DNA from: Bolinopsis microptera
Taxonomy: Eukaryota > Ctenophora > Tentaculata > Lobata > Bolinopsidae
NCBI RefSeq assembly: GCF_026151205.1
Contig: NC_087075.1
Span: 12,694,303-12,758,302, forward strand
DNA length: 64,000 nt
Direction: 5' to 3'
Each line of letters opens with the position of its first letter. Position 1 is the first letter of the stretch. Of the stretch, positions 57,066 to 64,000 are shown piece after piece. The notes under the pieces were generated by a model. It was not told where the DNA came from. It made no database searches and saw only the letters and a list, made by a program, of their open reading frames with translations. The translations under genes were made by a program, and so were the position numbers.

Positions 57066-60000
57066 ATGATGTCAAGTATGAATATTTCTGATGACACTGG
57101 TATATCCCAACCCAGTGTGCCTCCCACGAAATCGCCTAGTTTACTAAGTAAGCACTACGGGGAATATTCAGACCTTGGAAAACTCCAGATTGAGAAAATG
57201 AGACTCACCTTCCTTAGAAATTGCACTACTCTCAAAAGGCCCCCTGTTTCCCTTAGAATTAAGGGTTCACAGGCGCTGAATTCCCATCCTCAGAGGTTAC
57301 TTTATTTTTCACACCTCGAAAGTAAAATGCTTGGACTTGCAATCACTAGAAAAGTCAACATCGTCAGGATCTTGTCAGAGAAAGTGAGCAAATCCCATTT
57401 TAACCTTGAACCACTCCCTGGAAAGGATTTCAAATCCCTCCAATCACATTTTGACAATAAACTTTCATTCCTCAAAATGCAGTGTCCTACTAAATGGAAA
57501 GCCTGGCCTAGAAAAACTAAGGATATACTCAAAAATCTGTGTGATAAGAAATCTGCAAACTTCAAAAGGAGAGACAACAAGAGACGAAGGAAAGTTGAAA
57601 AACTGGCTAAAAAAGCATTAGATGGTGGTTCTGTTATAATTCTCATCGATTCACATGAAATACCTTTAGGAGCAGTTTCAGTACTCAGTAAAGGCCTTGG
57701 TTTTGTCCCTACTCCTACAGTAGATGTTCTCCAAACAAGACTTGACATGAGACGCACCACCAACAGTATTATAAACTCTTCTAGAAGGTCAAGTGTATCA
57801 AGTAACAGCTCTACTGAAATTCCAATTGATATTAGTGATGACCAACAATCAACCAGCTCTGAATTCAGACTCCCTTCAAAACTCCGAAAGAAGAACTACA
57901 ACCTCCCAACACCTAGTGAAGATCGGGCAGTCAATGATATAGTCCAAAGCATGGAATCTGAGTTGGACCAAATCCTCCACACATCAGGACCACGCAAACA
58001 AAAACCCAAGAAAGAAAATCTCATACCAATCGAACAAGAAGGATTAAAATGGCTCGAAAAGAAGGTATCAGATGGAATAATAGCAATAACACCAGCCGAC
58101 AAAGGAGGAAGCATCCTCATTGTTGATCCCAAGTTACTGAGAAATAAGACCATTGAGAAACTAGAAAATCCTCAACTATACCAGAAACTTGATTCCGACC
58201 CACTCCATACCCTCCACGGTGAACTTTTTGACACTTGGGTCGAAGGTAAGACGAGAGGCTTCATTACACCTGAAGAAGCAAAGTCTGTGATGGGTATTTC
58301 AGACAACACAAATAAGGCAGGCACAGGCCCGACCAACAGGCCAAGTACAGCTCCCCACCATAAACCGGGAAAGAGCTACTTTTACCCCTCCTTGAAAGTG
58401 CACAAACTGAGGAAAGACCAACTTATCCCAGGAGTTGAACCGCCAGTGAGACTTATTACAGCACTTCAAGAAGGTATCAGTAAAAAGAGTGATGTGTTTG
58501 TAGCCACGAAATACTTAAGACCTCTGGAAAAAGACTTCTGCCAAGACCTCCTTACAGACACAACAGATGCATTAGTTTGGCTTGACGAAATCAACTCTAA
58601 TAAGCCCCAAGTTGAAAAGAAAACATATAAACCGTTTACTTTTGACTTCAAGGGCCTTTACGACTCCCTCAGCCCCTCCCTTGTCATTGAAGCTCTTGAA
58701 TTTGCCATGGACCAATTAAGACCCGACTGGTCTATGAATTTCAAAGCTTGGCTAATTGACTTGGTGAACCACAGCCTAAAATCATCTATAGGTTTTTTCG
58801 AGAATGCTTGGTACAAACAAATACACGGTGTACCTACTGGAGGTTCTCTATGTGTTCAACTGGCAAACATCGCTGTGTTTTATGTCCTTAACAAGGAAGT
58901 CTACTCAAACCCCACACTAATGGACCAAGTAGCATCTGTTAAGAGATACATTGACGACGGAGCAGGTCAGTTTACAGGTACTACCAGACAGTTTTCAGCA
59001 TGGATAAAGAAGGTCAACGAAAACATCGCTCCCGATGGCCTTGAAATAGATGAATTCCAAGCAGAAAATACAGCTGAATATGTCAGTTTTCTAGATGTAC
59101 AGTTTACTTTCGACCATCAAGGAGAGCTTCAAACTGATCTATACGTAAAAGAAACAGACTCCAGGTCCTACCTACATTTCAGCAGTAGTCACCCCAATCA
59201 CATATTCTCAGGAATTGTATACTCCCAGTGTTTACGCCTTAGGAGGATAATCAATTCAAAGGAGAGGTTAGAGACCCAGCTTAACATTCTCAAACGGGCG
59301 TTTCATGAATCAGGATACCCTAGTAAAATGGCTGACAACATAGCTAACAAAGTCCTTGGCATGGAAAGAGTGTTAGTCAGGAAGAGTACGGTCGAGCCTA
59401 ATGAACAATCCCCACTATCAGCCATACCAATCAGAGTCATCTCAAGTTATGGAAGTGACAATGACTTGGTGAATGTTGTCCAGAAATACGAAGGTCACTT
59501 GAGACGAACTCGTAGTTTTAGTGAAAGTGAGAGTCAGCAAGCCACAAACTCCACCACAGCACCGAAAGGAAAAAATAAACTGTTCCAGTTTGTGAAGAAA
59601 ACGGGATCTACGCTTAGATCTCGCCTCGTTACATCTAAACAGCTTGCCTTAGGTGCTAAACATGGTAAAACTGAACCCTGTCACAGAAGAAACTGCAAGT
59701 GTTGTAAAATGATCATGAGTAAGGACTCCATCACATCAAATGGCAAAAAGATCAAATCAGCCCCTGGTTGTTGCAAGACCTATAACATCATCTATCTTGT
59801 ACAGTGTTCGATTTGTAAGAAAAACTATGTGGGTAGGACTATTAATAGCTTGCATAAAAGGATGGACGGACACAGGTCCAAATTTTATGAAATCGTTGAT
59901 GGTAGAGCATTTGATATTACTAGTGATGAGTATAGCCTAGGAGTTCACTTGATTGACCACGGTTTAGGAGTACATACAGATTTTAATGAAACTTTTAGAA

Positions 60001-60137
60001 CTTTTATTTTAGAGAATTGCAGTCCCAGTGCACTTGAAGTAAAAGAAAATAACTACATACATTTGCTTAATTCTCTTAGACCTTTTGGCCTTAATACTGT
60101 CAATCCCTTTGGATTACCTATATTCCATAAACCTTAA
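57066..60137 (+). CDS. Penelope-like reverse transcriptase with GIY-YIG endonuclease
   Basis: Intact ORF of 1,023 residues. I use the ATG at 57066; the frame is open further upstream, into the preceding copy. It has a basic N-terminal region, then the PLE DKG signature (ITPADKGGSILIVD, about residue 340). RT motifs follow: A (FDFKGLYDSLSP, about 525), B (HGVPTGGSLCVQLANI, about 587) and C (RYIDDG, about 626). Then a Cys-rich element CHRRNCKCC (about 871) and a GIY-YIG endonuclease (NIIYLVQCSICKKNYVGRT, about 906, with a downstream HKRMDGH stretch). This is the canonical endonuclease-containing PLE order. The RT copies element RNA at ends nicked by GIY-YIG. There is no frameshift or stop, so it may be functional. 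Confidence 0.95.
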   Translation: MMSSMNISDDTGISQPSVPPTKSPSLLSKHYGEYSDLGKLQIEKMRLTFLRNCTTLKRPPVSLRIKGSQALNSHPQRLLYFSHLESKMLGLAITRKVNIVRILSEKVSKSHFNLEPLPGKDFKSLQSHFDNKLSFLKMQCPTKWKAWPRKTKDILKNLCDKKSANFKRRDNKRRRKVEKLAKKALDGGSVIILIDSHEIPLGAVSVLSKGLGFVPTPTVDVLQTRLDMRRTTNSIINSSRRSSVSSNSSTEIPIDISDDQQSTSSEFRLPSKLRKKNYNLPTPSEDRAVNDIVQSMESELDQILHTSGPRKQKPKKENLIPIEQEGLKWLEKKVSDGIIAITPADKGGSILIVDPKLLRNKTIEKLENPQLYQKLDSDPLHTLHGELFDTWVEGKTRGFITPEEAKSVMGISDNTNKAGTGPTNRPSTAPHHKPGKSYFYPSLKVHKLRKDQLIPGVEPPVRLITALQEGISKKSDVFVATKYLRPLEKDFCQDLLTDTTDALVWLDEINSNKPQVEKKTYKPFTFDFKGLYDSLSPSLVIEALEFAMDQLRPDWSMNFKAWLIDLVNHSLKSSIGFFENAWYKQIHGVPTGGSLCVQLANIAVFYVLNKEVYSNPTLMDQVASVKRYIDDGAGQFTGTTRQFSAWIKKVNENIAPDGLEIDEFQAENTAEYVSFLDVQFTFDHQGELQTDLYVKETDSRSYLHFSSSHPNHIFSGIVYSQCLRLRRIINSKERLETQLNILKRAFHESGYPSKMADNIANKVLGMERVLVRKSTVEPNEQSPLSAIPIRVISSYGSDNDLVNVVQKYEGHLRRTRSFSESESQQATNSTTAPKGKNKLFQFVKKTGSTLRSRLVTSKQLALGAKHGKTEPCHRRNCKCCKMIMSKDSITSNGKKIKSAPGCCKTYNIIYLVQCSICKKNYVGRTINSLHKRMDGHRSKFYEIVDGRAFDITSDEYSLGVHLIDHGLGVHTDFNETFRTFILENCSPSALEVKENNYIHLLNSLRPFGLNTVNPFGLPIFHKP

Positions 60138-60358
60138 TATGATCTTTTTACCTTTTTCGGATTCTTAATTTTGTAACGGCTTGAGTTTCACTAACCTTTT
60201 AACATTTTTTAGGTTCAATGTCACTGGAGATGACTACAATCGAAATATATTTGGCAAGAATCTGAATGTTTTCAGTGTTGAAAGTTTAGTTTCTTAAATC
60301 CTGGAGTAGTCATTCGTGTCCCTGATATTTGGGTTAATTCTAACTCTCCAATAACCAG

Positions 60359-61755
60359 CCACAAATTTATTTGGTCGCATAATTAATTAATTAATTGATC
60401 GCATAATTAATTGATTAATTGGTCGCATAATTAATTATTTAATCGGCCGTATTTGATGTTTAAATTGTTGTGCGGTTAACCTCATTTGCCATTACCAGAT
60501 AGATCACTTGGAATGGATAGTTATTCATGGTTACTATTAGTTACCAGACTACCTAGTTAGTTACCATGATTACCTCCTTCACAACTCCTTTCTGCGTTCT
60601 GCAATGTATCGAAGAAAAATAAGTTGGAACTCATTAACAGTGGGTACTACGGAAAGTCGGTAAACATCAGTTGATCACTACTTCTACTATACCATAAATA
60701 AATGAAAATGCAATCACACATAATTAATGCAATAAGTCATAATTAATGCAATAAGTCATAATTAAGACCACCTGGGTAACAGTCGCAGAATGAGGATTGC
60801 ACAGAACGAGCTGAGCTGCCCTATTATAGTAATAGTGAGCTATACTAATAGTGAGCAGCCGGAATATTAGGGGCCCTCAATTATGGGTAGCAGAGGGAAA
60901 ATGTCTCAAATAAGCTTCATAAATAAAGTGCACATAGGAGCATAAGGTACATTTAACATTAACAGTGTTGACAACCTCACACTATACAGTATAACTATAA
61001 TGAACGATACTTTCCTGGAAATAGCAGTACACAAATGAACAAAGTGCCATAAAAACCGTGTGTATAAGTGTACACTGTACAAGAATGAACAAAGTGCCAT
61101 AAAAACCGCAGACACAACCACTAGCAACCTAACACGAGGAGCAACAAAACCGCTAATACAGATAATCACATTGAAGGGGGAGAGAGGATGAAGCCCACTA
61201 ATACCCCCTGTTAGTCACGTATTATGAAGACAGTATTACATTATAACAATATTATATATAACCCTGTGTAACATGATACGTAAACCCCACGTTAAGGGGA
61301 GCCCACTTCATCGCCACTTGTACGGTTTATAGCCCACTAATTCTGGCTTTATTTTGGGAGCCATGTTTTTCTGGGTATAAATAAAATTTCGTGTTTGGAG
61401 TCGGCCCTTTCCTGATTCTGTAGTGCGCCAGTTCTACGTGCCTCACTAAGGTATTTTCTCAGAGGAGAGGATAGGTGGAACCTCATGGAACAACACCTCC
61501 GCATGCAATTAGACCAGTGGGTCTGGTTCATTAACGGCAACGTGTTTTGGTTCAGCAGTTTTACATAATGTTTCTCACTCCAGCTGTAGTCTGGTAGTGT
61601 TGAATCTCACGAATATTTTTCTAGCTCTCATTTTCTATGCTTTTTGCCTCACAGGAGATATTGTGGTTTTTTGTAAATGTAACTGCAATACATTGATGTA
61701 AAGTCAGGCTATACTATAAGTTATCATGTAAAACAAGTTCGGTGTGAGTAGCTGC
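60359..61755. other. no gene seen; right flank of PLE
   Basis: An AATTAATTAATTG(A/G)TCGCAT run lies at 60380-60445, a TAATTAATGCAATAAGTCA duplication at about 60720-60765, and an ACAAAGTGCCATAAAAACCG duplication at about 61036 and 61090. No exon is supported. Confidence 0.4.
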
Positions 61756-61769
61756 AAAAATTGTATTTT

Positions 61770-62035
61770 CAAGTATGTTCAGATATATTCAGGTATGTTC
61801 AGATATATTCAGGTATTATCAGATATTTTCAGGTATTTTCAGGTATTTTCAGGTATTTTCAGGTATGTTCAGGTAAGTTCAGGCATTTTCAGATATGTTC
61901 ACGTATTTTCAGGTATGTTCAGGTAAGTTCAGGCATTTTCAGATATTTTCAGGTATGTTCAGGTATGTTCATATATATTCAGGTATTTTCAGGTATTTTC
62001 AGGTATGTTCAGATATGTTCAGATATGTTCAGGTA
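61770..62035. repeat. 10-bp tandem repeat (TTTTCAGGTA)
   Basis: About 26 copies of a decamer (GTATTTTCAG, with GTATGTTCAG and ATATATTCAG variants). The spacing changes little along the array. Confidence 0.95.
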
Positions 62036-62062
62036 TTACCAACCTGTTAAGATGCTGCTTAT

Positions 62063-62500
62063 CAGCTCTGTGTCCTTGTTGCTTTTCTTCATCTTTAGAA
62101 TCCTCAGATAGAGGGAGCGGCTCATCTTTACAGACCATTTCCTCAGACTCCTTCTTCTGAGAGGAGATTACAGTATTGGAACATGGTTACCATAGTTACC
62201 ATGTACCTCAAACGGAGCACAATATATCCATAACAAGGCAAAAAGGACCTTTCAAAATACAGCATTTTAATAAATTAATGAAAAAATACAATTTTTCCCA
62301 TCTCTCCCATATTTCCCATTTTTTAGCATTTTTGGTAACACAAACATTTAACTAACAGGAAAAAGAAGATGAGAGTAGTTGGGGAACAGTTCGCTCAGAC
62401 TACTCAACTCCTCCTCCGACACCTCGAACAGCTCCTCGTCAAACGAGAGAGCGTCCTGAGCTGCAAAATCCGTGGGAATGGAGTCCAAACCTGGCAGAAT
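62063..62500 (-). CDS. Two candidate acidic exons, possibly upstream RB1CC1
   Basis: Exon A is about 62490-62354: acidic text DFAAQDALSFDEELFEVSEE and SELFPNYSHLLFP, with a GTTAGT donor and a probable CCAG acceptor. Exon B is about 62145-62049: KKESEEMVCKDEPLPLSED with a GTTGGT donor. They join in phase 0. Exon B ends with two bases of a codon (AG), which is compatible with the RB1CC1 exon at 45738. FIP200 has an acidic linker before its coiled coil, so these may be its upstream exons across an intron of about 16 kb, but no conserved motif proves it. Confidence 0.35.
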
Positions 62501-63009
62501 GTTTGTGATCACCTTATCGGACGTTAATTTTGGACGGACATGAACGCTCGAAAGCATTCATGTTTAGTAATAGTATTTGATTTAACAAAATTATCGGACT
62601 TTATTTGAACAGAAATTCAAATTAACGCTAGGACCTCCAGTAATGTTACCTTGTACTATGTATCTAAGGCATGCTTGTATTGCGCTATCCCATATGTAAT
62701 TGCTCTGTGAAAGTTTGGAATCCCTATCTACTTCCTACGTCACGCTACAGCTAAAGTAAGAAAGTGATGCGTCACGTAGAAGTTAGAACGTTCCTATGCT
62801 CAAAGGGACTGCCCTCTCAGTACTGTGTAAACACACTATTTAGCAGACGTAATCGTCCAAGTAATTCGAATTTTATACGGTTTGCTTCGGCTTTCGAATT
62901 GATTTTTGTTTGATACTTACTATTTATCGAAAGAAACAATGGGAACAATGGAAATTGCACGTTTTTTTTGTATAAATAAGCATGTGAGCATACATAAATC
63001 AGTCCAGTC
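62501..63009. other. no gene seen
   Basis: No supportable exon between the acidic exons and the transposase remnant. Confidence 0.35.
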
Positions 63010-63957
63010 CTATGATTTCATTCTCGACTTCCTTTCTCTTATCATGGTAACTTTGTCAGGAAGCATGGTTCCATGGAAGGTTTTAGGCACTTCTTTTTTG
63101 ACATATCGAGTTTGGGAAAAGTCACATTTTACCAATATTGTCCCTGACTTCATCTTTTCAATGATTTCTTCTTTTATTGCTTTCTTGAAGCTGATATTGT
63201 CGTACAGGTTCTTTTGTTTGAGAACATAACCTTTCATGGCTCTCACTGTGTATGACTTCAATCGATTTTCCTCCTTCAAGTACAGGTTGTTTTGCACAGC
63301 AGCGAGCATCGTCATAACTGTCATGGTGTCTAGTTCGAAGCTGTGCAGTTTTGGGAGGTATTGTAGCTTCATGGAATGAAACGACTCAAGATTGCCTGTA
63401 TGAAGAAATTTTGCACAATTTCGAAGATCGTTTGAAAACCGTGTCGCCGTTATCACCCTGAAAAGCGCTAAAAAGTCCTCCTCTTCCACATTAAACCAGT
63501 CTATTGACCTAGTAGTATGCCTGGTTATTGATCCATGTTTGGATGCAGCGTACTTCACAGGTATCTTCGGGTAGGGCCTAGTTACCATCAGTTTAATGTG
63601 TTTTTAGTCCAGTGCAAATACGGTCTCTTCCTTCAGAATACATCCTGTAGATTGTTGGGTAGAGCCATGCTCTGACGTGTTCTGTAAAGCGGGATCGAGA
63701 CAGAGTGGGGAGCTCCACCAGATTCTGGAAATTCATAATGCTCTGGAATCTCAGTCCTGACAAGGCGATACAAGATGAGATATGAATGTTTATGACGAAT
63801 TTACGGCGAACAATGGGACTGATATGCCAAGTAGAAGGATTCGATCCGAGCGTGCACATTGTGCAAACATAATCTGCAGAGACTGCAATCCCTTTAAATC
63901 GCACTTTCGAACTGAGAACTTTTCCTCCGCATTTTGGGCAGTACGAGAAGAGCAGCA
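63010..63957 (-). pseudogene. Broken Kolobok-like transposase
   Basis: Minus strand. A first frame (about 63957 to 63593) carries a zinc-binding start, SYCPKCGGKVL then VCTMC, and the text GLRFQSIMNFQNLVELPTL and FTEHVRAWLYPTIYRM. A second frame (63588-63010) carries FLHTGNLESFHS, LQYLPKLHSFELDTM and QNNLYLKEENRLKSY. This pattern (CxxC zinc ribbon, then a helical region, later HTGxLExxHS with a following Tyr-x-Pro-Lys) is what I know from Kolobok-type, THAP-associated transposases of marine invertebrates and fish. The central catalytic segment expected between the two parts is missing and the frame changes there, so it is a deletion derivative. An in-frame stop lies at about 63960. Confidence 0.55.
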
Positions 63958-64000
63958 GTTATTCTTGAATGTTCACGTAAACCCAGGAAATTGGCTGTGT

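Larger units (their letters stand above)
55554..60349 (+). mobile_element. Penelope-like retroelement, head-to-tail partial dimer
   Basis: A full 3,319-bp unit (57031-60349) is preceded, with no spacer, by a 1,477-bp copy of its own 3' part (55554-57030). That copy starts inside the RT domain, which is the pLTR arrangement characteristic of PLEs. The dimer is flanked by a 9-bp direct repeat AATAACCAG (55545-55553 and 60350-60358). By eye the two copies differ at only four positions with no indels, so insertion was recent. The orientation is plus. Confidence 0.95.

Noticed and set aside
57088-57131. Possible hammerhead ribozyme: CTGATGA, a CACTGG/CCAGTG stem, then GAAA
   Set aside because: About ten extra bases separate the stem from GAAA, so the core does not close. 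It also lies in the ORF of the full unit and not in the duplicated pLTR part.

Overview
This is animal nuclear DNA. The genes are split by GT-AG introns, it encodes metazoan families (class A GPCR, thrombospondin C-terminal domain, SUEL-type lectin, RB1CC1/FIP200, an amidated-peptide precursor), and the intergenic DNA is AT-rich and full of small repeats. The lectin/GCC2-GCC3 architecture, a Penelope-like element and many MITEs would suit an early-branching marine invertebrate such as a cnidarian, but the species cannot be fixed from this window. Most genes have short exons, so I assembled them by hand from splice signals and reading phase. Where I give exon lists, the phases agree at every junction unless I say otherwise.

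Layout. 0.4-2.5 kb: 3' part of a class A GPCR (+), with a TIR element in one intron. 4.3-7.2 kb: 3' part of a thrombospondin-C plus LamG-like extracellular protein (+), with a 735-bp fold-back element in one intron. 7.8-8.2 kb: small secreted eight-cysteine protein (+). 8.6-14.4 kb: repeat-dense block holding a 5'-truncated, frame-broken LINE (-), a paralogous copy of its flanks that lacks the LINE, fragments of the fold-back family and a 21-bp minisatellite. 17.0-19.6 kb: secreted protein with two SUEL lectin domains, a GCC2/GCC3 module and a hevein-like CCS domain (-), grown by tandem duplication. 21-24 kb: SINE-like and other repeats. 24.3-25.7 kb: last three exons of a one-TM or receptor tail (+). 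26.5-27.5 kb: three-exon neuropeptide-type precursor ending in a cyclic amidated peptide (-). 29.3-42.4 kb: one giant, highly charged repetitive protein (+), whose first coding exon is about 8 kb and carries two frame breaks. 42.9-45.7 kb: 3' exons of RB1CC1/FIP200 (-), convergent with the giant gene. 46.4-49.3 kb: long repetitive ORF (-), possibly a retroelement-gag-derived exon that may splice to RB1CC1. 50.0-50.3 kb: short LINE insertion with target duplication. 52-55 kb: GTAACC-type arrays. 55.5-60.35 kb: young Penelope-like retroelement as a head-to-tail partial dimer with a 9-bp target duplication and an intact ORF. 61.8-62.6 kb: 10-bp repeat and two candidate exons (-), possibly upstream RB1CC1. 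63.0-64.0 kb: broken Kolobok-like transposase (-).

The genes do not form one pathway. The GPCR and the peptide precursor belong to cell signalling, the thrombospondin-C and lectin proteins to the extracellular matrix or secretions, and RB1CC1 to autophagy initiation. The most rewarding items are the uncatalogued cyclic peptide precursor, the near-identical PLE dimer, the giant protein with symmetrical cassette exons, and the unresolved 5' structure of RB1CC1.
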